Shown: positions 1 to 7,117 of the stretch, piece after piece | Numbering within the stretch: the stretch's first letter is position 1 | Layout: every line of letters begins with the position of its first letter | Assembly (NCBI GenBank): GCA_013152795.1 | Contig: JAADFS010000034.1 | Span: forward strand, 1-8,652 | Direction of reading: 5' to 3' | Length of the DNA: 8,652 bases | Source: Deferribacteres bacterium | Lineage (GTDB): Bacteria > Nitrospirota > Thermodesulfovibrionia > UBA6902 | Position numbers and translations under genes: made by a program | Notes under the pieces: generated by a model | Told to the model about the DNA's origin: nothing | The model's input: only the letters and a program-made list of their open reading frames with translations | The model's database searches: none

Positions 1-19
1 AATTCGGAAGGTCTTTGAT

Positions 20-541
20 ATGCGGCTGAATGTTTCCGATATTACCGCGGAGGGAGTGCAGCATGAGCTGAAGCTGCCGGTGGCGGTAAGTGAATCCGCA
101 GGTCCGGATACAGCCGATGTCTTTATCAGGCTGTTCAGGTTCGGCAGGAGGGTACTCGTCGAGGGTACTGTAAAGATATCCGTTTCCCTGACATGCAGCC
201 GCTGCCTGAGGGACTTTTCTTATCCGCTGGATATGTCTTTCAGGGAAGAGTATACCCCGGCAGAGGATATCGGAACAGAGCCCGAGCAGGAGCTGACAGC
301 CGGGGAAATGGATATAGGTTTTTATACCAGCGACGAGATAGATATTCCTGACATCGTCAAGGAGCAGGTGCTGTTGTCGCTTCCCATGAAACCCCTGTGC
401 ATACCGGAGTGCATGGGAATATGCCCGGGATGCGGAAGGGACCTGAATGAGGAACCGTGCGAATGCGGCACAGGAGAAATAGACCCCAGGCTGGCTCCTC
501 TTAAGAAAATCATGGAACTAATAAACGACCGAAAGGAGTAG
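20..541 (+). CDS. DUF177 (YceD-type) Cys-rich protein upstream of rpmF
   Basis: This 173-residue protein belongs to the DUF177/YceD family, whose genes very commonly sit directly upstream of rpmF. In E. coli and plants the family has been linked to 23S rRNA accumulation; the biochemical role here is inferred from that. An N-terminal beta-rich half carries a Cys pair (C59, C62, in TCSRC). A second Cys group lies near the C-terminus (C127, C131, C135, C138, C147, C149, including CPGCG), which looks able to bind a metal. The stretch between (about 78-105) is acidic. The ATG at 20 is preceded by GGAAGGT at about 6-12, a reasonable ribosome binding site. The stop codon lies 2 nt before rpmF, so the two are almost certainly co-transcribed. 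The family call is firm; the function is less so. Confidence 0.88.
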   Translation: MRLNVSDITAEGVQHELKLPVAVSESAGPDTADVFIRLFRFGRRVLVEGTVKISVSLTCSRCLRDFSYPLDMSFREEYTPAEDIGTEPEQELTAGEMDIGFYTSDEIDIPDIVKEQVLLSLPMKPLCIPECMGICPGCGRDLNEEPCECGTGEIDPRLAPLKKIMELINDRKE

Positions 542-543
542 AA

Positions 544-735
544 ATGGCAAATCCAACTTCCCGACATTCCAGAGCCAGGAGGGACAAGAGACGCGCAAAC
601 TGGAAAATCAGTCTGCCGAATATAACCGTCTGCCCGGAGTGCCAGGAACCCAAACTTCCCCACAGGGTATGCATGAGCTGTGGAAGTTACAGAGGCAAAA
701 AGATACTCGAGGTTATTGAAAAAGAATCTGCATGA
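544..735 (+). CDS. rpmF: 50S ribosomal protein L32
   Basis: Small basic protein of the large ribosomal subunit, 63 residues, close to the usual 55-65. The N-terminus is typical of L32: MANPTSRHSRARRDKRRAN, rich in Arg and Lys for rRNA contact. Two Cys pairs (C30/C33 in CPEC and C43/C46 in CMSC) form the zinc ribbon, so this is the zinc-binding form of L32. A clear ribosome binding site, AAAGGAG at 532-538, sits 5 nt before the ATG. The stop codon TGA overlaps the plsX start (ATGA at 732-735), giving translational coupling. The order DUF177-rpmF-plsX is widely conserved in bacteria. Confidence 0.97.
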   Translation: MANPTSRHSRARRDKRRANWKISLPNITVCPECQEPKLPHRVCMSCGSYRGKKILEVIEKESA

Positions 736-1757
736 AGATAGCTCTTGACGCAATGGGCGGGGATTATGCCCCTGCCGCAACCGTTGAAGGCGCGATCGAG
801 GCGCTTAATGAAGACAGGAACATCTCGGTCATACTCGTCGGCAATGAAGCCGAGATATATTCCGAGCTCAAAAAGAGGGACTGCTCGGACCTGCCTGTAA
901 CCATAAAGCACGCCTCGCAGATAGTTGAAATGGACGAATCCCCGCTTGCAGCCCTGAGGCGGAAAAAGGATTCTTCCGTAAGGGTTGCGGTGGATCTTGT
1001 CAAGTCCGGAGATGCCGATGCAATGGTCAGCGCGGGCAATTCCGGGGTTGTCATGGCGACATCCCTGTATGTGCTGGGAAAGCTTCCGGGTGTCGAGAGG
1101 CCTGCAATCGCCGCCGTCATGCCTTCCCTGAAGGATCACTTTGTATTGATAGATGCCGGTGCAAACGTGGACTGCAAGCCGCTCCACCTGTATCAGTTCG
1201 CAATCATGGGAGAGGCCTATGCGAGATACATCTTCGATATTGAAAGCCCGAGGGTGGGGCTTCTCGGTATCGGCGAGGAAGATGCAAAGGGCAATGAACT
1301 GACAAGGGAGTCGTTTAAACTTATAAAGGATTCACACATAAATTTCATGGGCAATATCGAGGGCAAGGACATTTTCTCCGGCGAGGCCGATGTCGTGGTG
1401 TGCGACGGATTTGTCGGCAACATAGCCCTTAAGGTAAGTGAAGGCCTGGCCGAGGCCATGTCAAAGATGCTGAAGAGGGAGATACTGGAGAACGCCTCCG
1501 GAAAGATAGGCTCCCTGTTTCTGAAGAATGCGCTCCAGAACTTCAAGAAGAAGACAGATTATTCGGAGTACGGCGGCGCCCCGCTTCTGGGTATCAGCAA
1601 GCCGTGCATCATCAGCCACGGCCGCTCAACCTCCAAGGCCATAAAGAACGCCGTAAAGGTTGCGGGAGCCTTTCACAGTAAGGGAATTCTTGACATCATT
1701 TCAGAGGAATTCAACAGAGGACTTTCGGGGAGGGAAGCGGTTGCAATGGAAGAGTAA
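732..1757 (+). CDS. plsX: Phosphate acyltransferase PlsX
   Basis: PlsX converts acyl-ACP and inorganic phosphate to acyl-phosphate, the acyl donor for PlsY in phosphatidic acid synthesis. It is a soluble, peripherally membrane-associated enzyme. The protein has 341 residues, normal for the family. Recognisable motifs in order are the N-terminal ALDAMGGDYAP (about 4-14), SAGNSGVVMAT near residue 100, the DAGANVDCKP segment near 138-147, the CDGFVGNIALK segment near 224-234, and YGGAPLLGI near 280-288. The ATG overlaps the rpmF stop by 4 nt and has only a poor purine tract upstream, so initiation probably depends on coupling to rpmF. Its 3' end overlaps the proposed fabH start by 17 nt. Nothing in the sequence suggests truncation. 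Confidence 0.96.
   Translation: MKIALDAMGGDYAPAATVEGAIEALNEDRNISVILVGNEAEIYSELKKRDCSDLPVTIKHASQIVEMDESPLAALRRKKDSSVRVAVDLVKSGDADAMVSAGNSGVVMATSLYVLGKLPGVERPAIAAVMPSLKDHFVLIDAGANVDCKPLHLYQFAIMGEAYARYIFDIESPRVGLLGIGEEDAKGNELTRESFKLIKDSHINFMGNIEGKDIFSGEADVVVCDGFVGNIALKVSEGLAEAMSKMLKREILENASGKIGSLFLKNALQNFKKKTDYSEYGGAPLLGISKPCIISHGRSTSKAIKNAVKVAGAFHSKGILDIISEEFNRGLSGREAVAMEE
1727..1733 (+). promoter_or_regulatory. Ribosome binding site that decides the fabH TTG start
   Basis: GGGGAGG lies inside the end of plsX, 7 nt before a TTG at 1741. The fabH frame has no ATG or GTG close to its conserved N-terminal motif, so this site is the main evidence for a TTG start. Confidence 0.65.
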
Positions 1758-2724
1758 AATAACGGGCACAGGCTCCTACGTCCCGGAAAAGGTCCTTGAC
1801 AACTTTGACCTTGAGAAAAAGGTGGATACATCCGACGAATGGATTACCGAAAGAACAGGCATCAAACAGCGGAGAATAGCAAGAGACAGGCAGACCAATT
1901 CCGACCTCTGCCTCGAGGCGTCAAGGCAGGCGCTGCAGGCGGCGGGAGTGAAACCGCGGGAGATAGACCTTATAATCGTTGCAACGATGAGCGGCGACAT
2001 GCCGATGCCTTCAACCGCGTCGATCCTGCAGAGGAAACTCGGGGCTTCAAATGCAGCGGCGTTTGACCTCAATGCAGCGTGCAGCGGTTTCCTGTACGGC
2101 CTGTCGGTAGCTGATAAATTCATCAGGACCGGTGCATCCCGGAAGCTGCTCCTTGTAGGGGCGGAGCTTAACTCGAGGTTCCTTGACTGGAAGGACAGGA
2201 CCACGTGTGTCCTGTTCGGCGACGGCGCGGGCGCTGTGGTGCTGGAGCCCACGAGGGGGAGGAGCGGCATATTGTCGACCCATCTTTACTCGGACGGCAC
2301 CCTGTGGGATTTCATCTGCCTGCCCGGCGGCGGCTCGGAGAATCCCCCGTCGCTGAAGACCGTGAGGGAAGGGATGCATTTCATAAAGATGAAGGGCAAT
2401 GAGACATTCAAGGTTGCGGTAAGGACACTTGAAAAGCTCGTCCTCAGCACGCTGAAGGCAAACAACGTGGAGCCCTCGGAGCTTGCAATGCTGATCCCGC
2501 ACCAGGCGAATCTCAGGATTATAAGTGCAACCGCCAGGAGGCTCAAACTGCCCATGGACAGGGTAGCTGTCAATCTTGACAGGTACGGCAATACGTCAAG
2601 CGCCTCGATTCCCATAGCGCTCGATGAGGTTGTGAGGGCGGGCAGGATCAAAAAGGGCGATTATGTGCTGCTCGAGGCGTTCGGTGCGGGGCTGACGTGG
2701 GCGTCTGCGCTGATGAAGTGGTGA
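1741..2724 (+). CDS. fabH: 3-oxoacyl-ACP synthase III (KAS III)
   Basis: FabH condenses an acyl-CoA primer (usually acetyl-CoA) with malonyl-ACP to begin type II fatty-acid synthesis. From the TTG at 1741 the protein has 327 residues, near the 310-330 typical of the family. The conserved start ITGTGSYVPEKVL follows a few residues in. The catalytic triad is intact: Cys114 in NAACSGF, His254 in PHQAN, and Asn284 in YGNTSSAS. The glycine-rich C-terminal segment FGAGLTW is also present. The frame is open back to another TTG at 1660, but that would add 27 residues unlike any FabH and lacks a better ribosome binding site. The gene overlaps plsX by 17 nt. Immediately after its stop codon a dispersed repeat begins, so the rpmF-plsX-fabH transcript may end there. 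Confidence 0.95.
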   Translation: MQWKSKITGTGSYVPEKVLDNFDLEKKVDTSDEWITERTGIKQRRIARDRQTNSDLCLEASRQALQAAGVKPREIDLIIVATMSGDMPMPSTASILQRKLGASNAAAFDLNAACSGFLYGLSVADKFIRTGASRKLLLVGAELNSRFLDWKDRTTCVLFGDGAGAVVLEPTRGRSGILSTHLYSDGTLWDFICLPGGGSENPPSLKTVREGMHFIKMKGNETFKVAVRTLEKLVLSTLKANNVEPSELAMLIPHQANLRIISATARRLKLPMDRVAVNLDRYGNTSSASIPIALDEVVRAGRIKKGDYVLLEAFGAGLTWASALMKW

Positions 2725-2761
2725 ATTAACCTTAGTGTTGCATAAACGGGCAGGAGAGTTC

Positions 2762-2789
2762 CGGGTTGCGGGTTGCAAGTTGCGGGTTC
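2762..2789 (+). repeat. Four tandem heptamers (CGGGTTG type)
   Basis: CGGGTTG, CGGGTTG, CAAGTTG and CGGGTTC follow each other without a gap. They sit inside the segment that interrupts repeat copy 1. No function can be read from them. Confidence 0.6.
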
Positions 2790-2851
2790 AACGGCCATAA
2801 GGCGATGTGATTTTGGAACTTTAACAGAATAGGGTGCAGAATGAAACAAGT

Positions 2852-2886
2852 CCCCCTCCCGTTGGGAGGGGGTTAGGGGGAGGGGG
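2852..2886 (+). other. Perfect hairpin overlapping a G-quadruplex candidate
   Basis: CCCCCTCCC (2852-2860) and GGGAGGGGG (2864-2872) form a perfect 9-bp inverted repeat with a 3-nt loop. The right arm also begins a run of four G-tracts (2864-2866, 2868-2872, 2876-2880, 2882-2886) separated by A, TTA and A, which fits the usual G-quadruplex rule. The two structures would compete for the same G-tracts. There is no T-run after the hairpin, so it does not look like an intrinsic terminator. Confidence 0.6.
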
Positions 2887-2928
2887 CTGAGCTGTTACCA
2901 ATGAAGGAATCGCAGATAAAGCTTTCCC

Positions 2929-2961
2929 GGCAGACTCCTCTGCCCCGCTGGCGGTATTTTT
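2929..2961 (+). terminator. Possible terminator for the fabH transcript, within repeat copy 1
   Basis: GGCAGA (2929-2934) and TCTGCC (2939-2944) form a 6-bp hairpin with a CTCC loop. A tight CCGC/GCGG pair (2945-2954) follows, then TATTTTTA. The equivalent place in the copy at 8591 also has short GC-rich hairpins before a T5 run. The stems are short, so the terminator call is tentative. Confidence 0.35.
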
Positions 2962-3014
2962 ATGCCACTGGTAAGGTTAATATTTAGCCGGTAGAAAGTC
3001 TGCGGATATTTTTC

Positions 3015-3020
3015 AGGAGG
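3015..3020 (+). promoter_or_regulatory. Consensus ribosome binding site of the acyl-CoA dehydrogenase gene
   Basis: AGGAGG ends 5 nt before the ATG at 3026, the strongest Shine-Dalgarno match in the window. It fits a first gene of a new transcription unit. No convincing promoter was found between the repeat and this site. Confidence 0.8.
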
Positions 3021-3025
3021 AGTAA

Positions 3026-4192
3026 ATGGACTATTTCTTGGATGAAGAGCAGTTGATGATAAGGGATCTGGCCAGGCAGATAGCGGATGAAAAGATAGTG
3101 CCTGTCAGGGCCGAGCTGGATGAAAAAGAGGAGTTCCCGTGGGATATCATGAAGGCACTTGCACAGTCGGATTTCTTCGGGCTTTATATCCCCGAGGAAT
3201 ACGGTGGCCTTGGCAAGGGAGGCTTTGAGCTGTCCATAGCCATCGAGGAGCTGAGCAGGGCATGCCTCGGTGTCTCAACGTCGTACGCAGCCAATGCCCT
3301 CGGGACATATCCGATACTTCTGTTCGGCTCCGAGGAGCAGAAGAAAAAATATCTCCCTGACATTGCATCAGGCAGGCGGCTCGTTGCATTCGCCCTTACA
3401 GAGGCGAATGCCGGCAGTGACGCGGCCGGGGTACAGACCACCGCGAGGCTGGAAGGTGAGGAATACGTGCTCAACGGCACAAAGCAGTGGATAACCAACG
3501 GCGGCGAGGCGGAGATATACACCGTGATAGCGATTACGGACAGGGCAAAGGGCGCAAGAGGGGCCTCGGCCTTTATCGTTGAAAAAGGCACGCCGGGCTT
3601 TACCTTCGGCAAAAAGGAGAACAAGATGGGCATAAGGGCCTCCTCCACAAGGGAGCTGATATTTGAAGACTGCCGCATTCCCAAAGAGAATCTTATCGGA
3701 AGGCAGGGGATGGGGTTTATCGTCGCCATGAAGACACTTGACAAATCAAGGACCGGCGTGGGCGCACAGGGAGTGGGCGTTGCGCAGGGCGCGTTCGAGG
3801 CTGCGGTGAACTTTGCGAAGGAGAGGCGCCAGTTCGGCGCTCCCGTGATCAGCTTCCAGGCCGTCCAGCACATGCTTGCGGACATGGCCACGCAGATAGA
3901 GGCGGCGAGGGCCCTTGTATATTCGGTTGCCAGATATATCGACAGCGGCGCCAGGGATGTGTCGAAAGAATCCGCCATGGCCAAGCTGTTTGCAACCGAT
4001 GTGGCGATGAAGGTTACGGTTGATGCGGTGCAGGTTATGGGAGGCTCCGGCTACATGCGGGAGTACCCTGTTGAGAAGATGATGCGCGATGCAAAGATTC
4101 TCCAGATATATGAAGGCACAAACCAGATACAGAGGAATATCATAGGACAGTCTCTCATAAAAGAGACCGCGAAAAAGAGGCAGGGAGGATAG
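3026..4192 (+). CDS. Acyl-CoA dehydrogenase (short/medium-chain type, ETF-linked)
   Basis: This FAD enzyme oxidises acyl-CoA to trans-2-enoyl-CoA and hands electrons to ETF; some anaerobic relatives run in the reducing direction. At 388 residues it has the standard length, with an all-alpha N-terminal domain, a beta middle domain and an alpha C-terminal domain. The first family signature is ALTEANAGSDAAG (about 124-136), followed by the flavin-contacting WITNGG (155-160). RRQFG (268-272) starts the second signature, and VMGGSGYMREYPVEK (337-351) lies near the flavin. The probable catalytic base is Glu363 in IYEGTNQIQR, the position used by short- and medium-chain enzymes. It has a consensus ribosome binding site and is followed 6 nt later by etfB. 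Butyryl-CoA-type activity is likely, but chain length cannot be fixed from sequence alone. Confidence 0.93.
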   Translation: MDYFLDEEQLMIRDLARQIADEKIVPVRAELDEKEEFPWDIMKALAQSDFFGLYIPEEYGGLGKGGFELSIAIEELSRACLGVSTSYAANALGTYPILLFGSEEQKKKYLPDIASGRRLVAFALTEANAGSDAAGVQTTARLEGEEYVLNGTKQWITNGGEAEIYTVIAITDRAKGARGASAFIVEKGTPGFTFGKKENKMGIRASSTRELIFEDCRIPKENLIGRQGMGFIVAMKTLDKSRTGVGAQGVGVAQGAFEAAVNFAKERRQFGAPVISFQAVQHMLADMATQIEAARALVYSVARYIDSGARDVSKESAMAKLFATDVAMKVTVDAVQVMGGSGYMREYPVEKMMRDAKILQIYEGTNQIQRNIIGQSLIKETAKKRQGG

Positions 4193-4198
4193 GGCGCA

Positions 4199-4981
4199 GT
4201 GAATATTATCGTCTGCATAAAACAGGTGCCGGACACCGCTGAGATAAAGATCAATCCCGAGACAAACACCCTCATGAGGGAAGGGGTGCCGAGCATTATC
4301 AATCCCTTTGACCTTCATGCGCTCGAGGCCGCCGTGCGGATAAAGGAAGACCTCGGAGCCAGGGTGACCGCGCTGACCATGGGACCGCCGCAGGCGGAGA
4401 GCTCTCTGCGTGAAGCAATTTCCATGGGGGCCGATGACGCAGTGCTCCTGTCGGACAGGGCCTTTGCAGGCTCGGACACATGGGCCACATCCTATGCCCT
4501 TGCCGGCGCAATCAGGAAACTCGGCGCTGATATTGTTTTCTGCGGCAAGCAGGCAATAGACGGCGACACCGCGCAGGTAGGGCCCGAGACAGCGGAGTTC
4601 CTGGACATCCCGCATGTCTCTTACGTGAGAAACATAGAATGGATAAGGGACAATACCATCAGGGTGCAGAGGCTCATGGATGAGGGATATGACGTGGTCG
4701 AATCCCCCCTGCCCGTGCTGCTCACGGTGGTCAAGGAGTTGAACCAGCCGAGGATGCCTTCCCTGAAGGGGAAAATGGCCGCAAAAAAGGCGCAGATCAG
4801 GATGATGGGAAAGGCCGATATAGAGGCCGATGAAGACAGCCTCGGGCTGAAGGGCTCTCCCACGAAGGTGAAGAGTATCTTTGCGCCCGAGACAAAGGCC
4901 GGCAGGATGATGATTGAAGGCGGGCCGGAAGAACAGGTGGATATCTTAATAAAGGAGCTGAGGAAGATCAAATGTCTATAA
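4199..4981 (+). CDS. etfB: Electron transfer flavoprotein, beta subunit
   Basis: EtfB pairs with EtfA to carry electrons between acyl-CoA dehydrogenase and a downstream acceptor; the subunit holds AMP or, in bifurcating forms, a second FAD. It has 260 residues, normal for the family. The start reads MNIIVCIKQVPDT, followed by INPFDLHALEAA (34-45), CGKQAIDGDTAQVGP (115-129), a DEGYDVVESPLPVLLTV segment (161-177) and GLKGSPTKV (216-224). From memory, the AIDGDTAQVGP and GLKGSPT forms are those of ETFs from anaerobes, including electron-bifurcating ones, rather than the mitochondrial type. Translation starts at GTG 4199, with GGGAGG at 4183-4188. Its 3' end overlaps etfA by 10 nt. Confidence 0.94.
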   Translation: MNIIVCIKQVPDTAEIKINPETNTLMREGVPSIINPFDLHALEAAVRIKEDLGARVTALTMGPPQAESSLREAISMGADDAVLLSDRAFAGSDTWATSYALAGAIRKLGADIVFCGKQAIDGDTAQVGPETAEFLDIPHVSYVRNIEWIRDNTIRVQRLMDEGYDVVESPLPVLLTVVKELNQPRMPSLKGKMAAKKAQIRMMGKADIEADEDSLGLKGSPTKVKSIFAPETKAGRMMIEGGPEEQVDILIKELRKIKCL

Positions 4982-6168
4982 TAGTCAGGCAGGACAAGTG
5001 TACGGGCTGCGAGACATGCGTGGATTCATGCCCGTTCGACGCCATAGAGATGAGAGACGGCAGGGCGTTCATCAATGAATACTGCAATGCCTGCACCACG
5101 TGCCTGCCGGTATGTCCCGAGGGCGCGATAATAGAAACAGAGCCCGCCGCGTCTGATTCCGCAAGGAAATTCGCAGATTATAAGGACGTGCTCGTGTTTG
5201 CGGAACAGAGGGAGGGCAGGGTGGCCCCTGTATCCCTTGAGCTGCTCGGCGCGGGCAGGAGGCTCGCGGATGAACTCGGTTCGCAACTGCTGGCCGTGCT
5301 CCTCGGAGCGGATGAATCAGAGGCAGGTGAGCTTGTGAAATGGGGCGCGGACAGGGTGTATCTGTGCAGCGATCCTGTTTTCGGGAAATTCAATGATGAT
5401 ACATATGCAGGCGCGCTCCTGAGGATTATCGAGGAACAGAAGCCCTCCATCGTGCTTGCTGGCGCAACGCCGGTGGGAAGGTCTTTTATCCCGCGCGTTG
5501 CCGCGAGGCTCCGCACCGGGCTTACGGCGGACTGCACCTCGCTTGAGATAGACGGGGAGACGGGAAATCTCGTCCAGATAAGGCCTGCCTTCGGCGGCAA
5601 CATAATGGCCTCCATACTGTGTCCTGATTACAGGCCGCAGATGGCCACGGTAAGGCCGCGCGTGATGAAAAGGGGGCAGTACGATGCGGGCAGGACAGGG
5701 GAGATTATCCATACTGATTTTAAAGACCTGAACTCAAGGACAAAGGTTGTGGAGACCGTGAAGGAGGTCTCGGAGGTCAGCGTGAACCTGCACGAGGCGG
5801 ATATTATCGTATCAGGCGGCAGGGGCGCGGGGGGTGAAAAGGGTTTTAAGATACTCCGGGAGCTTGCAGAGGCGCTGGGCGGGGCTGTCGGCGCATCAAG
5901 GGCCGCTGTTGATGAAGGCTGGATTCCCTACAGCCACCAGGTCGGGCAGACCGGCAAGACCGTCAACCCGAAGATATACTTCGCCTGCGGCATATCCGGG
6001 GCGGTGCAGCATCTCGTGGGCATGCAGTCCTCGGACATAATCATTGCCGTAAACAAGAATCCCGATGCCCCGATCTTCAATGTAGCCACTTACGGAATAG
6101 TCGGAGACATGTTTGAGATTGTACCCATGCTGACTGCAAAGATAAAAGAATTGAAAGGACAGCAATGA
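4972..6168 (+). CDS. etfA: ETF alpha subunit with N-terminal 2x[4Fe-4S] ferredoxin domain
   Basis: The 398-residue protein is about 60-80 residues longer than a plain EtfA because of a ferredoxin module at the front. That module has two complete CX2CX2CX3C motifs: C10, C13, C16, C20 and C38, C41, C44, C48. The N-terminal ETF domain follows (about 71-250, with RPAFGGNIMA at 204-213 and RPQMATVRP at 221-229). The C-terminal FAD domain contains SGGRG (281-285), GASRAAVDEGW (307-317), QVGQTGK (323-329), GISGAVQH (340-347) and NKNPDAPIF (361-369). Similar fusions are known from anaerobes, such as CarE of the Acetobacterium caffeyl-CoA reductase. The extra clusters suggest electron exchange with ferredoxin or another Fe-S partner. 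It overlaps etfB by 10 nt and fabD by 4 nt. Confidence 0.95.
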   Translation: MSIIVRQDKCTGCETCVDSCPFDAIEMRDGRAFINEYCNACTTCLPVCPEGAIIETEPAASDSARKFADYKDVLVFAEQREGRVAPVSLELLGAGRRLADELGSQLLAVLLGADESEAGELVKWGADRVYLCSDPVFGKFNDDTYAGALLRIIEEQKPSIVLAGATPVGRSFIPRVAARLRTGLTADCTSLEIDGETGNLVQIRPAFGGNIMASILCPDYRPQMATVRPRVMKRGQYDAGRTGEIIHTDFKDLNSRTKVVETVKEVSEVSVNLHEADIIVSGGRGAGGEKGFKILRELAEALGGAVGASRAAVDEGWIPYSHQVGQTGKTVNPKIYFACGISGAVQHLVGMQSSDIIIAVNKNPDAPIFNVATYGIVGDMFEIVPMLTAKIKELKGQQ

Positions 6169-7091
6169 GTATCGCGTTTGTCTTCCCCGGCCAGGGCTCG
6201 CAGTATGCGGGCATGGGAAAGGACCTCTATGACAACTTCAGTGCGGTCAGGGAAATATATGAGAGTGCATCCGATGCCCTGGGATACGATGTCGCGGCGC
6301 TCAGCTTCAACGGTCCGCGGGATGAACTTGATAAGACCTTCAGGACACAGCCCTGTCTTTTAACCGCAAGCTATGCGGCATTTCAGGTTCTCTCATCAGA
6401 GGGGATAAGACCTGTCTGTGCAGCGGGACACAGCCTCGGCGAGTATTCCGCTGTTGCGGCGGCGGGTGTTATCCCGTTCAGCGAGGCCGTTAAACTCACG
6501 GAGAAAAGGGGCATGTTCATGCAGGAGGCCGTGCCAGCGGGCAGGGGGCTCATGGCGGCTGTGCTGGGCCTTGACAGGGATACGGTGGAAAAATTGTGCG
6601 GCTCGGTTGAATCCGGTTATGTATCCCCCGCGAATTACAACTGCCCCGGCCAGATTGTTATTGCAGGGGAAAGGGCCGCGGTCGAAGAGGCCGTCAGCCT
6701 CGCAAAAGAGGCAGGGGCCAGGAGGGCGGTTCCACTGGCCGTGTCTGTTCCCTCCCACTGCAGGCTTATGGAGGAGGCATCCCTGAAGCTTGCGGCACTG
6801 CTTGAGGGCATGGATTTCAATCCACCCGCCATACCGCTTGTAAATAATGCGGACGCCGCCTTTTTGAAAGACCCCGCAGAGATTAAGGATTCGCTGATCC
6901 GGCAGCTCGGCAGCCCCCTTCTTTGGGAGGATTCCGTAAGGCTCATGATCGAAAACAGCGTGGATACATTCATAGAGGTGGGCCCCGGAAAGGTCCTCGC
7001 CGGGTTGATAAAGAGAATCGACCCCGGCGTGAGGATTCTGAATGTCGGGGATACGGATACCCTCCGGGAAACATTAAAGATGCTGAAGTAG
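6165..7091 (+). CDS. fabD: Malonyl-CoA:ACP transacylase
   Basis: FabD moves malonyl from CoA to acyl carrier protein, supplying the extender unit for FabH and later condensing enzymes. The protein has 308 residues, the normal length. The N-terminal FVFPGQGSQYAGMG motif, the nucleophile Ser90 in GHSLGEYSA, Arg115 in the EKRGMFMQ segment (binds the malonyl carboxylate) and His198 in VPSHCRLM are all present. The C-terminal EVGPGKVLAGL motif is also intact. Its ATG overlaps the etfA stop (ATGA), with AAAGGAC just upstream, so it is translationally coupled to etfA rather than to fabH as in the usual cluster. The fabG, acpP and fabF genes that often follow fabD are absent; the next gene is convergent. 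Confidence 0.96.
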   Translation: MSIAFVFPGQGSQYAGMGKDLYDNFSAVREIYESASDALGYDVAALSFNGPRDELDKTFRTQPCLLTASYAAFQVLSSEGIRPVCAAGHSLGEYSAVAAAGVIPFSEAVKLTEKRGMFMQEAVPAGRGLMAAVLGLDRDTVEKLCGSVESGYVSPANYNCPGQIVIAGERAAVEEAVSLAKEAGARRAVPLAVSVPSHCRLMEEASLKLAALLEGMDFNPPAIPLVNNADAAFLKDPAEIKDSLIRQLGSPLLWEDSVRLMIENSVDTFIEVGPGKVLAGLIKRIDPGVRILNVGDTDTLRETLKMLK

Positions 7092-7117
7092 CCGTCTGCT
7101 GTAAGGGAATATGAGGG

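Larger units (their letters stand above)
2726..2980. repeat. Dispersed palindromic repeat, copy 1 (interrupted by ~170 bp)
   Basis: The element is bounded by inverted ends TTAACCTTA (2726-2734) and TAAGGTTAA (2972-2980). Its left part (2726-2758) matches the start of the copy at 8591, including GTTGCATAAAC and GGCAGGAGAG. Its right part (about 2929-2980) matches the end of that copy, including GGTATTTTTATGCCACT. In the 8591 copy these halves are contiguous; here they are separated by about 170 bp (2759-2928). GTTGCATAAA on the left can pair with TTTATGCCAC on the right (9 of 10 positions). There is no coding capacity, so it resembles a miniature inverted-repeat or REP-like element. It starts just after the fabH stop. 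Confidence 0.75.

Noticed and set aside
1660..1740. Upstream extension of fabH to a TTG at 1660
   Set aside because: The added 27 residues are the shifted reading of plsX and do not resemble any FabH N-terminus. The TTG at 1741 has the better ribosome binding site.
2813..2842. Possible promoter TTGGAA-18 nt-CAGAAT before the dehydrogenase operon
   Set aside because: Each box matches only 4 of 6 positions, and it lies about 180 nt upstream with the possible terminator hairpins in between.
3184..3984. Long open frame on the minus strand across the acyl-CoA dehydrogenase gene
   Set aside because: It is antisense to a well-supported gene with all its family motifs, has no family features of its own, and is a by-product of GC-rich codon use.
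3746..4615. Long minus-strand open frame across the acyl-CoA dehydrogenase end and etfB
   Set aside because: It spans two confident genes on the other strand and its translation shows no recognisable domain.
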